A DNA stretch of 64,000 nucleotides, from the NCBI RefSeq assembly GCF_003024195.1, contig NZ_KZ679050.1, positions 248,001 to 312,000 on the forward strand, in the 5' to 3' direction. Below are positions 26,407-34,529 of the stretch, one piece after another (position 1 is the stretch's first letter; every line of letters starts with the position of its first letter). The stretch comes from Streptomyces dioscori. GTDB taxonomy: Bacteria; Actinomycetota; Actinomycetes; Streptomycetales; Streptomycetaceae. The notes under the pieces are model-generated. The model did not search any database, had not been told where the DNA came from, and saw only the letters and a list, made by a program, of their open reading frames with translations. The position numbers were made by a program, and so were the translations under genes.

Positions 26407-26420
26407 GTGTTTGAAAACAC
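26407..26420. promoter_or_regulatory. Palindrome upstream of the GlsB-family gene
   Basis: GTGTTT-GA-AAACAC is a perfect inverted repeat about 60 bases before the start of the stress-protein gene. The spacer is too short for an RNA hairpin, so a protein-binding site is likelier. TTGAAA inside it could serve as a -35 box. No direct proof. Confidence 0.4.
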
Positions 26421-26481
26421 CGGCACGGAACACTCGGATGCTCTGACACAGTCTTTATACGACCAGGTAGGAGACACAATC

Positions 26482-26751
26482 ATGGGCATCATCGCCTGGA
26501 TACTCATCGGTCTTTTCGCGGGCATCATCGCCAAGGCGCTCATGCCCGGCAAGGACCCGGGTGGCATCATCATCACGATGCTCATCGGTATCGCCGGTGG
26601 TCTCCTCGGCGGCTGGCTCGGCAAGGTGATCTTCGGCGTCGACTCCATCGACGGCTTCTTCGAGATCTCCACCTGGATCGCCGCCATCGTGGGCTCGCTC
26701 ATCCTGCTGGCCGTGTACCGAGCCGTCACAGGCAACCGCCGCCACGCCTGA
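26482..26751 (+). CDS. GlsB/YeaQ/YmgE-family stress-response membrane protein
   Basis: This 89-residue protein consists of three hydrophobic helices with Gly-rich turns (LIGLFAGIIAKALMPG, GIAGGLLGGWLGKVIFG, AIVGSLILLAVYRAV), the pattern of the transglycosylase-associated/GlsB family of small inner-membrane stress proteins. AGGAGA lies before the ATG at 26482. It is a single-gene unit closed by a strong terminator. Confidence 0.92.
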   Translation: MGIIAWILIGLFAGIIAKALMPGKDPGGIIITMLIGIAGGLLGGWLGKVIFGVDSIDGFFEISTWIAAIVGSLILLAVYRAVTGNRRHA

Positions 26752-26775
26752 CCCCGCACCCGCACGGGTTCCGAA

Positions 26776-26814
26776 AAACGGCTCCGCCCTCCCCTCGGGA
26801 GGGCGGAGCCGTTT
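26776..26814 (+). terminator. Strong intrinsic terminator
   Basis: A perfect 18-bp stem (left arm 26776-26793, right arm 26797-26814) with the loop ctc follows the GlsB-family gene by 25 bases. The right arm ends in gttt. Confidence 0.9.
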
Positions 26815-26937
26815 CGCACGGCGGGCCACCCCGGGCACGCCTCGCGCTCGCAGACTTCCGCGAGACGGAAGGGGCATTGCGGCCCGATGACGCTCTCCTC
26901 GACGATGCCACCACCATCAGAGACGGGAGCAGCAAAG

Positions 26938-28002
26938 ATGCCGCACACCACCGCCTTCGCCAGGAACCAGTGGTACGTAGCCGCCTACGCCCATGAGGTC
27001 GGGCGGGAGTTGTTCGGGCGGACCGTGCTCGGTGAGCCTCTCGTCTTCTATCGGACCGAGGACGACGGCCGGCCCGTCGCCCTGCACGACCGGTGTGTGC
27101 ACCGCCGTTATCCGCTGTCCGCCAGCGGGCTCGACGGCGACCGGATCGTCTGCGGGTACCACGGGTTCACGTACGACACGACGGGTGCGTGCGTGTACGT
27201 GCCCGGTCAGAAACGGGTCCCGCGTACCGCCCGCGTCGCCTCCTACCCCGTGGTCGAGCAGGACTCCCTGATCTGGGTGTGGATCGGCGACCCCGCCCTC
27301 GCCGACCCGGAGGTCATACCGCGGGCCAGGCATCTCGACTCCCCCGGCTGGGTCACCGTCAGCGGGATGGAGCCGATCGACGCCGACTACGGGCTCCTCG
27401 TCGACAACCTCCTCGACCTGTCCCACGAGACGTATCTGCACGGCGGTTACATCGGTACCCCCGAGGTCGCCGAGACGCCCATCACCACCGAGGTGGACGA
27501 GGGCGCCGGCATCGTGCGGGTCAGCCGGCGCATGGACGACGCCGCGTGCCCGCCCTTCTACGCGAAGTCGACCGGCATAGAAGGGCGGATCACGCGGTGG
27601 CAGGACATCGAGTATCACGCGCCGTGTCTGTATCTGCTGCACAGCCGGATCGCTCCGGTCGGTGTCGTGCCCGCACCGGACGGCAGCGACCCGAACGGCT
27701 TCCACACGGAGATCACGTACGCCATCACCCCGTCCGCCGACGGCAAGGTGTACGACTTCTGGATGGTCTCGCGGGACTGGGCGACCGACGACGCCGAGGT
27801 GACCGAGTTTCTGCGGGCCAACAACCACACGGTCGTGATGCAGGACGTCGACGCGCTCAACCTGCTGCAGCGGACGCTCGGCACCGAGCGGAGCGGCTAC
27901 CAGGAACTGAGCATCAACATCGACACCGGCGGTCTGGCCGCCCGCCGCATCCTCGCCCGGCTGGTCGAGGAGGGCGACAAGCCCGTGGAGAAGGTCCTGT
28001 GA
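26938..28002 (+). CDS. Rieske aromatic oxygenase, vanillate O-demethylase VanA type
   Basis: This 354-residue oxygenase has the Rieske [2Fe-2S] ligands CVHRRYPLSASGL and CGYHGF (near residues 47-71) and the mononuclear iron site in DNLLDLSHETYLHGG. With the reductase two genes on it should demethylate or hydroxylate a methoxylated aromatic such as vanillate. The ATG at 26938 is chosen because GGGAG lies upstream; an in-frame ATG at 26887 lacks one. It overlaps the small gene by GTGA. Confidence 0.9.
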   Translation: MPHTTAFARNQWYVAAYAHEVGRELFGRTVLGEPLVFYRTEDDGRPVALHDRCVHRRYPLSASGLDGDRIVCGYHGFTYDTTGACVYVPGQKRVPRTARVASYPVVEQDSLIWVWIGDPALADPEVIPRARHLDSPGWVTVSGMEPIDADYGLLVDNLLDLSHETYLHGGYIGTPEVAETPITTEVDEGAGIVRVSRRMDDAACPPFYAKSTGIEGRITRWQDIEYHAPCLYLLHSRIAPVGVVPAPDGSDPNGFHTEITYAITPSADGKVYDFWMVSRDWATDDAEVTEFLRANNHTVVMQDVDALNLLQRTLGTERSGYQELSINIDTGGLAARRILARLVEEGDKPVEKVL

Positions 28003-28193
28003 GCGGTTCCACCGGTGAGGTCTACCGCGTCGACTGGCTGCCGGGCACCGACGTGCTCCACGGCACCTGTCACTGCGGCGCCGAGCACACCGCCGAGGAC
28101 CCGGTCGCCATGTGGGAGTGGATGCTCGCGCACCCCGAAGGACACACACCTGAGGGGCACACACCCGAGGGGCATCGCCATGACCTCGTATGA
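27999..28193 (+). CDS. Small protein encoded between the oxygenase and reductase genes
   Basis: This 64-residue frame begins with GTG overlapping the oxygenase stop (GTGA) and ends 14 bases inside the reductase gene. It contains CHCGAEHTAEDP and a WEWML segment, then HPEGHTPEGHTPEGH made by a 15-base tandem repeat. The CxC...H pattern could bind a metal. Overlaps at both ends favour real translation. No family recognised. Confidence 0.65.
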   Translation: MSGSTGEVYRVDWLPGTDVLHGTCHCGAEHTAEDPVAMWEWMLAHPEGHTPEGHTPEGHRHDLV

Positions 28194-29154
28194 CGTTTAC
28201 GAAGCCGAACTCGTCGTCCAGCGGCGGGACTTCGCCGCCGACGGCGTGCTCGCCCTCACCCTTCGCCATCCGCTCGGCGACGAGTTGCCCGGCTGGGAGC
28301 CGGGCGCCCACGTCGATGTGGTCCTGGGGCCTGACCTGGAGCGGCAGTACTCCCTGTGCGGCGATCCCGCCGACCGGCGCGAGTGGCGCGTCGCGGTGCT
28401 GCGGGAACCCGACGGACGCGGCGGATCCGCCCATGTGCACGAGGAGTTGGAGGTGGGCGACAAGGTCCGGGTGCGTGGGCCCCGTAACCACTTCGCCCTG
28501 GAGCCGTCGCCCCGCTACCTCTTCGTCGCGGGCGGCATCGGCATCACCCCGATCCTGCCGATGCTGGCCGCGGCCGAGGCGGCGGGCGCCGACTGGACGC
28601 TGCTGTACGGCGGGCGGACTCGCAACTCCATGGCTTTCAGAGAGGAGTTGAAGTGTTACGGGGGTCGGGTGCGTGTCGTTCCGCAGGACGAGTACGGGCT
28701 GCTCGATCTCGCCGGCGCGCTCGGCGGCTCCCCGCGGCCGGACACGCTCGTCTACTGCTGCGGCCCGGGTCCGCTGCTGGACGCCGTGGAGGAGCGGTGC
28801 GCGGGGTGGCCGAGCGGCACCCTGCACGTCGAGCGCTTCCAGCCCAGGGGTAACGGTATGACGGGCCCTCAGGGGGGCTCGGCTGACGCCGGGTTCGAGG
28901 TCGTTCTGGAGCGGTCCGGCCGCACCCTCACCGTGCCCGCCGATGCCACCGTGCTCGACACCGTGCGCGCGGCGGGTGTCGAGGTGCTCTTCTCCTGCAC
29001 CGAGGGCACCTGCGGGACCTGCGAGACGGACGTCCTGGACGGTACGCCCGACCACCGGGACTCGGTGCTCACGGAGGAAGAGCGGGCGGCCGGCGAGACC
29101 ATGCTCATCTGTGTGTCCCGGTGCCTCGGGAAGCGCCTCGTGCTCGACCTGTGA
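28180..29154 (+). CDS. PDR/VanB-family oxidoreductase, electron donor for the Rieske oxygenase
   Basis: The 324-residue reductase has an FMN-binding RQYSLCGDP, an NAD region GGIGITPILPML, and a C-terminal plant-type [2Fe-2S] domain CTEGTCGTCETDVLDG with the fourth cysteine in MLICVSRC. It passes electrons from NADH to the VanA-type oxygenase. The last 50 bases overlap the convergent IclR gene. Confidence 0.92.
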   Translation: MTSYDVYEAELVVQRRDFAADGVLALTLRHPLGDELPGWEPGAHVDVVLGPDLERQYSLCGDPADRREWRVAVLREPDGRGGSAHVHEELEVGDKVRVRGPRNHFALEPSPRYLFVAGGIGITPILPMLAAAEAAGADWTLLYGGRTRNSMAFREELKCYGGRVRVVPQDEYGLLDLAGALGGSPRPDTLVYCCGPGPLLDAVEERCAGWPSGTLHVERFQPRGNGMTGPQGGSADAGFEVVLERSGRTLTVPADATVLDTVRAAGVEVLFSCTEGTCGTCETDVLDGTPDHRDSVLTEEERAAGETMLICVSRCLGKRLVLDL

Positions 29155-29920
29155 TCCGCAGGTCGGCCTCGATCCGGGCGACCGTGGCCAGCAGATGGGG
29201 CAGCAGGTCACGGCGTACGGACTCCACCGAGTTGCGGCTGGCGTGCACGGGGATGTTGACGGCCGCCACCACCTCGCCGTCCCGGTCGCGCACCGGGACG
29301 GCGACCGAGCGCAGCCCCTCCTCCAGTTCCTGGTCGACGATCGCGTACCCCTGACGGCGTACCCGGCGCAGTTCGGTGCGCAGCAGTTCGGCCGAGACGA
29401 CCGTGCGGGCCGTCAGGGGGGTCAGGTCCGCGCGTGAGAGCCGGGCGTCGATCTCCTCGTCGGGCAGCTGGGCGAGCAACACCCTTCCCACCGAGGTGAC
29501 GTGGGCCGGAAAGCGACTGCCGACGGTGATGGTCGCGGTCATGATGCGGTGCGTCGGTACGCGGGCCGCGTACACGATGTCGTCCCCGTCGAGGACGCAC
29601 AGGGACGACGACTCCCGTATCTGCGTGACGAGTTGCTCCAGATGGGGCTCGGCGATCTCCGGCAGGGTGAAACTGGACAGGTAGGAGTATCCGAGTTCCA
29701 GGACGCGCGGGGTGAGCCGGAACATCCGGCCGTCCGTCTGCACGTATCCCAGGTCGAAGAGGGTCAGCAGGAAGCGGCGGGCCGCCGCGCGGGTCAGGTC
29801 GGTGACTCGCGCCACCTCGCTGAGCGTGAGCTCCGGATGGTCGGCGTCGAAGGCGCGGATGACCGCGAGGCCGCGCTCGAAGGAGCGGACGAAATGCGGT
29901 TCGCGGGCTCCAGCAGGCAT
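29105..29920 (-). CDS. IclR-family transcriptional regulator (PcaR/PobR-like)
   Basis: This 271-residue regulator has the winged HTH (LTLSEVARVTDLTRAAARRF) and the IclR effector domain (SVGRVLLAQLPDEEID, GYAIVDQELEEGLRSVAVP), as in regulators of aromatic catabolism. The ATG at 29920 has GGAGG five bases upstream. It is convergent with, and overlaps, the VanB-type gene and is divergent from the importer. Two identical palindromes in front of it are its probable operators. Confidence 0.92.
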   Translation of the reverse strand: MPAGAREPHFVRSFERGLAVIRAFDADHPELTLSEVARVTDLTRAAARRFLLTLFDLGYVQTDGRMFRLTPRVLELGYSYLSSFTLPEIAEPHLEQLVTQIRESSSLCVLDGDDIVYAARVPTHRIMTATITVGSRFPAHVTSVGRVLLAQLPDEEIDARLSRADLTPLTARTVVSAELLRTELRRVRRQGYAIVDQELEEGLRSVAVPVRDRDGEVVAAVNIPVHASRNSVESVRRDLLPHLLATVARIEADLRITGRARGASRGTGTHR

Positions 29921-29958
29921 CAACGCCTCCACGGGACGCACGCACGGGACGCACGAGG

Positions 29959-29973
29959 GTGCGCTCTGCGCAC
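29959..29973. promoter_or_regulatory. Probable IclR operator, copy 1
   Basis: GTGCGCTCTGCGCAC, a 15-base palindrome with the same TCTG core as a second copy at 30069. It lies 38 bases upstream of the IclR-family start codon. Confidence 0.6.
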
Positions 29974-30068
29974 GCTAGGAGCACACTTCGGCAACTGTCA
30001 ACGACCGTGCGTGTCAGGAGCATTGACCTGTTCCACGGCCAGGTTCTACGTTCCCGCTGAGCACTTCT

Positions 30069-30083
30069 GTGCGGTCTGCGCAC
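30069..30083. promoter_or_regulatory. Probable IclR operator, copy 2
   Basis: GTGCGGTCTGCGCAC differs from copy 1 in one base and lies exactly 110 bases away, about 44 bases before the importer's first gene. Occurrence of two copies only between the divergent genes suggests joint control of both. Confidence 0.6.
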
Positions 30084-30126
30084 AGCCTGTCGAAGAACTG
30101 TCCCAATATTTTCCATAGGGGGAGTG

Positions 30127-31098
30127 ATGCGTCGTCTGCTCATCGGCCTCGTGACCGGCGCCACGTTCGTCGCCGTGACGGCCTGCGGTTCGTCCGACTC
30201 CCCCGGGTCGGACGACAAGGACAAGGCGTCCGGCGGTACCACCACGGTCAAGGTCGGCGTCATCCCCATCGTCGACGTCGCCCCCCTGTACCTGGGCCAG
30301 AAGAAGGGCTTCTACAGCGAACGCGGCATCGAGTTGTCGCTGACCAGCGCGCAGGGCGGCGCGGCGATCGTGCCGGGGGTGGTTTCGGGCCAGTTCGACT
30401 TCGGCTTCAGCAACATGACGTCCCTGCTGGTCGCCCAGTCCAAGAACGTGCCGGTCGAGGCCGTGGTGAACGGGGTCGCGTCCACCGGCAAGAAGGGCGC
30501 CGACTTCGCGGAGCTGGCCGTGAAGAAGGGCAGTCCCCTCAAGTCCGCCAAGGACGTGGAGGGCAAGAAGGTCGCCGCCAACACGCTCAACAACATCTGT
30601 GACACCTCGACCAGGGAGTCGGTCCGCAAGGACGGCGGCGACCCGTCCAAGGTGAAGTTCGTGGAGATGCCCTTCGACCAGATGCCGGCCGCGCTCGAAG
30701 GCGGTCAGGTGGACGCGGCCTGTGTCGTGGAACCGGCGCTCGCGAGCATCAAGGCGCAGGGCGGCACCTCCATCGCGTCGCTCTTCGTCGACGTGTCGCC
30801 CGACCTCACCGTGGCCATGTTCTTCTCCTCGCAGAGTTATGTGCGGAAGAACCCGGAGATGGTGAAGAAGTTCCAGGCGGCGACCATCGAGTCCCTGGAG
30901 TACGCGGACAGCCACCCGGAGGAGGTCCGCGAGATCATCACCACGTACACGAAGATCCCGAAGCCGCTGGTGGAGTCGCTGGTCCTGCCGCGGTGGCCCG
31001 CCGAGCCGGACCGCCGATCCATCGAGAGGCTGGCCGAACTGGGGCAGCAGGACGGCCTGTTCGAGAAGGAGCCGGACCTGGACAAGCTCCTTCCGTGA
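30127..31098 (+). CDS. ABC importer substrate-binding lipoprotein (NMT1/SsuA-like)
   Basis: The product of about 323 residues starts with a lipoprotein signal peptide (MRRLLIGLVTGATFVAVTAC; lipobox VTAC, Cys20) and continues with a periplasmic-binding fold of the NMT1/THI5/SsuA type (KVGVIPIVDVAPLYLGQKKG, AALEGGQVDAACVVEPAL). It binds a small organic nutrient outside the membrane, perhaps the aromatic handled by the VanAB pair. The GTGA at its end overlaps the first permease. Confidence 0.9.
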   Translation: MRRLLIGLVTGATFVAVTACGSSDSPGSDDKDKASGGTTTVKVGVIPIVDVAPLYLGQKKGFYSERGIELSLTSAQGGAAIVPGVVSGQFDFGFSNMTSLLVAQSKNVPVEAVVNGVASTGKKGADFAELAVKKGSPLKSAKDVEGKKVAANTLNNICDTSTRESVRKDGGDPSKVKFVEMPFDQMPAALEGGQVDAACVVEPALASIKAQGGTSIASLFVDVSPDLTVAMFFSSQSYVRKNPEMVKKFQAATIESLEYADSHPEEVREIITTYTKIPKPLVESLVLPRWPAEPDRRSIERLAELGQQDGLFEKEPDLDKLLP

Positions 31099-31868
31099 GG
31101 GGCGCCAACGCCCTGCTGGGCGCCTGCGGGCTCGCGGCCTTCCTCGCTCTCGGCGAGGCGGTGCCGCGGCTCGGGCTGGTCGACGAGGAGTACTTCCCGC
31201 CGACCAGCCGCATCGCCGACGCCCTCGCCGGCGAGCTGTCCGACGACGCGTTCTGGACCGCACTCGGGGACACCCTCACCGGCTGGGCGATCGGGCTCGT
31301 GATCGCCGTGAGCGCGGGCATCGTCGCGGGTGTCCTGATCTCGGTCACACCGTATCTGCGCGAGGCGACCGCCTCGACGATCGAGTTCCTGCGCCCGATC
31401 CCGTCGGTCGCCCTGATCCCGCTCGCCGTGCTGCTGTACGGCACCGAACTGCGCTCGGTGCTCCTGCTGGTCGTCTACGCGTCCTTCTGGCAGGTCCTCG
31501 TACAGGTCATGTACGGCGTCCAGGACGTGGACCCGGTCGCCGAGGAGACCGCCCGCTCGTACGGCCTCGGCACCTGGGCGCGGGTCCGCCATGTGCTCTG
31601 GCCCACGGCCCTCCCGTACGTCATGACGGGGGTGCGGCTGGCCGCGGCGGTCGCGCTGATCCTCGCCGTGACGGCCGAACTCGTCATCGGCGCACCGGGG
31701 TTGGGGGCGCGGATCGCCGTGGCGCAGACCTCGCAGGCGGTGCCGGAGATGTACGCGCTGGTAGTGGTCACCGGTCTGCTGGGGCTGCTCATCAACGTGG
31801 GCGCGCGGACCGTCGAGCGGCGGGCGCTGGCCTGGCACCAGTCCGTACGCGGGGAGGTGGCGGTGTGA
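31095..31868 (+). CDS. ABC importer permease 1 (SsuC-like)
   Basis: This 257-residue membrane protein has about six helices and the EAA loop EETARSYGLGTWARVRHVLWP. It starts with GTG overlapping the binding-protein stop and ends with a GTGA overlap to a second, different permease. The channel is therefore probably a heterodimer. Confidence 0.9.
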   Translation: MRGANALLGACGLAAFLALGEAVPRLGLVDEEYFPPTSRIADALAGELSDDAFWTALGDTLTGWAIGLVIAVSAGIVAGVLISVTPYLREATASTIEFLRPIPSVALIPLAVLLYGTELRSVLLLVVYASFWQVLVQVMYGVQDVDPVAEETARSYGLGTWARVRHVLWPTALPYVMTGVRLAAAVALILAVTAELVIGAPGLGARIAVAQTSQAVPEMYALVVVTGLLGLLINVGARTVERRALAWHQSVRGEVAV

Positions 31869-32653
31869 AAGGCCTGGAACGCGTCCTGCTGCGGCTGCTC
31901 CTCGTCGTGGCGCTGCCCGCGCTGCTCGTCGTGGCGTGGTGGTACGCGTCGGACGGCAGCACTGACATCTACTGGCCGCCGCTGCGCACCATCCTCAGCA
32001 CGTTCCCCGACGTGTGGACCGGCGAGCGGCTGCGCGAGGACGTGCTGCCCAGTGTGCTGCGGCTGAGCGCCGGTTACGCGTGCGCGGCCGTCGCGGGCGT
32101 CGCGCTGGGCACGGTGATCGGCTCGTACCGCGGGGTGCGGGCGGTGTGCGAGCCGGTCCTCGAATTCCTGCGGGCGGTGCCGCCGCCCGTGCTCGTCCCG
32201 GTCATCATGCTGTTCGCGGGCATCGGCGACACGATGAAGGTCGTGGTGATCGCGAGCGGCTGCGTCTGGCCGATCCTGCTGAACACCGTCGAGGGCGTAC
32301 GGGCGGTGGACTCGGTGATGTCCGAGACGGCCCGCTCCTACGGCATCACGGGCGTGGCGCGGCTGCGGCACCTGGTGCTGCCCGCGGCGAGCCCGCAGAT
32401 CTTCGCGGGGCTGCGCCAGGCCCTGTCCATCGGGATCATCCTGATGGTCATCAGCGAGATGTTCGCCGCCAGCAACGGGCTCGGTTTCACCATCGTCCAG
32501 TTCCAGCGCGGCTTCGCCATCCCCGACATGTGGACCGGGATCCTGCTGCTCGGGCTGCTCGGGTTCGTCCTGTCGGTCGTCTTCCGGTTCGTCGAGCGTC
32601 GTGCGCTCGGCTGGTACCACGGTGCGCGCGACGCTTCCCGGCGGTCGTCGTGA
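31865..32653 (+). CDS. ABC importer permease 2 (SsuC-like)
   Basis: This 262-residue permease has six or so helices and the EAA loop SETARSYGITGVARLRHLVLP, close to permease 1. It pairs with it to form the membrane channel. GTG start overlaps the previous stop. SsuC-type systems normally use one permease as a homodimer, so the duplicated pair is notable. Confidence 0.9.
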   Translation: MKGLERVLLRLLLVVALPALLVVAWWYASDGSTDIYWPPLRTILSTFPDVWTGERLREDVLPSVLRLSAGYACAAVAGVALGTVIGSYRGVRAVCEPVLEFLRAVPPPVLVPVIMLFAGIGDTMKVVVIASGCVWPILLNTVEGVRAVDSVMSETARSYGITGVARLRHLVLPAASPQIFAGLRQALSIGIILMVISEMFAASNGLGFTIVQFQRGFAIPDMWTGILLLGLLGFVLSVVFRFVERRALGWYHGARDASRRSS

Positions 32654-32673
32654 ACCTCGTGAAAGGGCGGTCC

Positions 32674-33495
32674 ATGCTCGACGTACGCGGCCTGAAGAAG
32701 GTCTACGAGGGATCGGGCCGGCGGGTGGAGGCGGTGCGCGACCTCACCTTCACGGTGGACGCCGGTGAACTGGTCTGTCTGGTCGGGCCGTCCGGCTGCG
32801 GCAAGACGACCCTGCTGAAGTGTGTGGGCGGCCTGCTCACTCCCACGGCGGGCGAGGTCCTGATCGGTGGCCGACGGGTGACCGGTCCGCCGCCGGACAT
32901 GGCGGTCGTCTTCCAGGAGTACGGGCGCAGCCTGTTCCCCTGGATGCGGGTGCGCGAGAACGTCGAACTGCCCCTCAAGCAGAAGAAGTTGACGGCTGCC
33001 AGGCGGCGTGAGCTGGTCGCCGACGCGCTGGCCTCCGTCGGCCTCATGGACGCGGCGGGCGCGTACCCCTGGCAGCTGTCCGGCGGCATGCAGCAGCGGG
33101 TCGCCATCGCCCGCGCGCTTGCGTACGAGCCCCGAGTGCTGCTCATGGACGAGCCGTTCGCGGCGGTGGACGCCCAGACCCGGGCCGATCTGGAGGATCT
33201 GGTCCGCGGGCTGTGGCGGCAGCGGGGCATCACGATCCTGTTCGTGACGCACGACATCGACGAGGCCGTCTATCTCGGTGAGCGGGTGCTGATCCTGTCC
33301 TCCTCCCCGACCGTCGTCCAGGAGCAGCTGAAAGTCGATCTCCCCGCCGACCGGGACCAGTTGCACACCCGGGTGGCCCCGCGCTTCGCCGAACTGCGCA
33401 CGCATGTGTACGAGCAGATCCAGGCGGCGAAGCGTGGCACCCCGGTCGCCGACCGCCTGGTGAAGGACCTCACCGACACGCCTCCGCCTCAGTAG
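32674..33495 (+). CDS. ABC importer ATP-binding protein (SsuB-like)
   Basis: This 273-residue ATPase has Walker A GPSGCGKTT, Q-loop VVFQEYGRSLFPW, signature LSGGMQQR, Walker B VLLMDEPFAAVD and the switch histidine in FVTHDIDEA. It powers the importer. The ATG at 32674 follows AAAGGGCGG; a GTG at 32650, overlapping the permease stop, would add eight residues. Confidence 0.93.
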   Translation: MLDVRGLKKVYEGSGRRVEAVRDLTFTVDAGELVCLVGPSGCGKTTLLKCVGGLLTPTAGEVLIGGRRVTGPPPDMAVVFQEYGRSLFPWMRVRENVELPLKQKKLTAARRRELVADALASVGLMDAAGAYPWQLSGGMQQRVAIARALAYEPRVLLMDEPFAAVDAQTRADLEDLVRGLWRQRGITILFVTHDIDEAVYLGERVLILSSSPTVVQEQLKVDLPADRDQLHTRVAPRFAELRTHVYEQIQAAKRGTPVADRLVKDLTDTPPPQ

Positions 33496-33537
33496 GTCCC
33501 AGCAGACCCCAGTAGGCGCAGTAGGCCCCAGCAGGGC
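33489..33537 (+). repeat. Stop-codon repeats after the ABC ATPase gene
   Basis: The gene end CCTCAGTAG is followed by cccagcag, ccccagtag, gcgcagtag and ccccagcag, a 9-11 base degenerate tandem series carrying the TAG. Confidence 0.7.
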
Positions 33538-33574
33538 GGTGTACGCACGTGTCACCGGCGGCCGGAGAAGGTCC

Positions 33575-34252
33575 TCACGCCTCGGCGGCCGGCACCACGC
33601 TGAGGTGGCCCGCCGTGCGCCGGCCGCGGCCGGGTCTGCTCGTCCGGCGCTTCGCCGGTGCCGGGCGGCGGGCCTCGCGCAGGACCAGCGTCAGCCGTGT
33701 GTACCCCATGTCGTGCAGGGTCTTGGGGGTCTCACCGACGATCCGGCAGGTGCTCCCCCACCGCGGATCGGGATGCAGCAGCGGCCGCACGGCGCCGTCG
33801 TGCTCGACCGCGTGCCGGCCCACCGTGCGGATCCAGTGCGGCAGGCCGTGCCGGTAGGCGGCGTCCATGATCGGGTCCTGGGCGATGTCCCGCAGGATCG
33901 ACTGGAGTCCGTGGTCGTGGCCGTGCCGCTCCACGGCGGCGGCGAAGTGCGCCAGCATCGGCAGGCACCAGCTCGACTCGTGCTCGGCGAGGACCGTGCC
34001 CGCGTCCGGGTGGAACAGCACGAACCGCAGGAAGTTGTCGCCGGGCATGGCGGTGGGGTGCGGGCCCACCGCGCGGAAAAGTGTCTCGAACGCGTCGTTG
34101 GCGAGGACGACGTCCCAGCGGTGGTCGACGACGACGGACGGAAAGGTGACGGCGTCCAGAAGTGCTGCGTAGTCCTGGAGGTACGCCTGGGCCTCAAGAC
34201 TGTCGGGGACGGGCCGCGGCTGCGGCCGGGGCCCTCCTGCCTGGTATGCCAT
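33575..34252 (-). CDS. Stand-alone MmyB-like regulator ligand-binding domain (no HTH)
   Basis: The 225-residue protein corresponds to the C-terminal ligand-binding domain of MmyB-type regulators: VVVDHRWDVVLANDAFETLF, GDNFLRFVLFHPDA, ESSWCLPMLAHFAAAVE and a late LLHPDPRWG. The N-terminal helix-turn-helix normally fused to it is missing, and no upstream frame supplies it. An Arg/Pro-rich C-terminal extension follows. It may sense a fatty acid-like ligand and work through a partner. TTGACA at 34324-34329 (minus strand) is a possible -35 box. Confidence 0.75.
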   Translation of the reverse strand: MAYQAGGPRPQPRPVPDSLEAQAYLQDYAALLDAVTFPSVVVDHRWDVVLANDAFETLFRAVGPHPTAMPGDNFLRFVLFHPDAGTVLAEHESSWCLPMLAHFAAAVERHGHDHGLQSILRDIAQDPIMDAAYRHGLPHWIRTVGRHAVEHDGAVRPLLHPDPRWGSTCRIVGETPKTLHDMGYTRLTLVLREARRPAPAKRRTSRPGRGRRTAGHLSVVPAAEA

Positions 34253-34366
34253 CGGGAGGTCCACCCCTCTTGCCTATGCGGGCTTCACGCGGCGTCGTGA
34301 TCCTGCTACCCCGGCCGGAGCGGTGTCAACTATCGTGGCATTTGGCGCCCGTTGACGGCTGAATCC

Positions 34367-34382
34367 CGCCACAGTTGTGGCG
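34367..34382. promoter_or_regulatory. 16-base perfect palindrome between divergent regulator genes
   Basis: CGCCACAG-TTGTGGCG is a perfect inverted repeat between the MmyB-like gene and the HTH gene. It is a plausible operator for the HTH protein encoded at 34530. Not proven. Confidence 0.5.
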
Positions 34383-34529
34383 AGACCTGGATGCGAGTTC
34401 GACCAAAGGGCTACTCTCCGGTCTTCGGGCAGTTCACGCTGCACAACACGGATCCCCACAGGGACTTCACGTCCGAGGGGTCCGGTTCCCCCTCAGCGGT
34501 CGGTCGATCGAGACGTAGGAGAACTGTCG

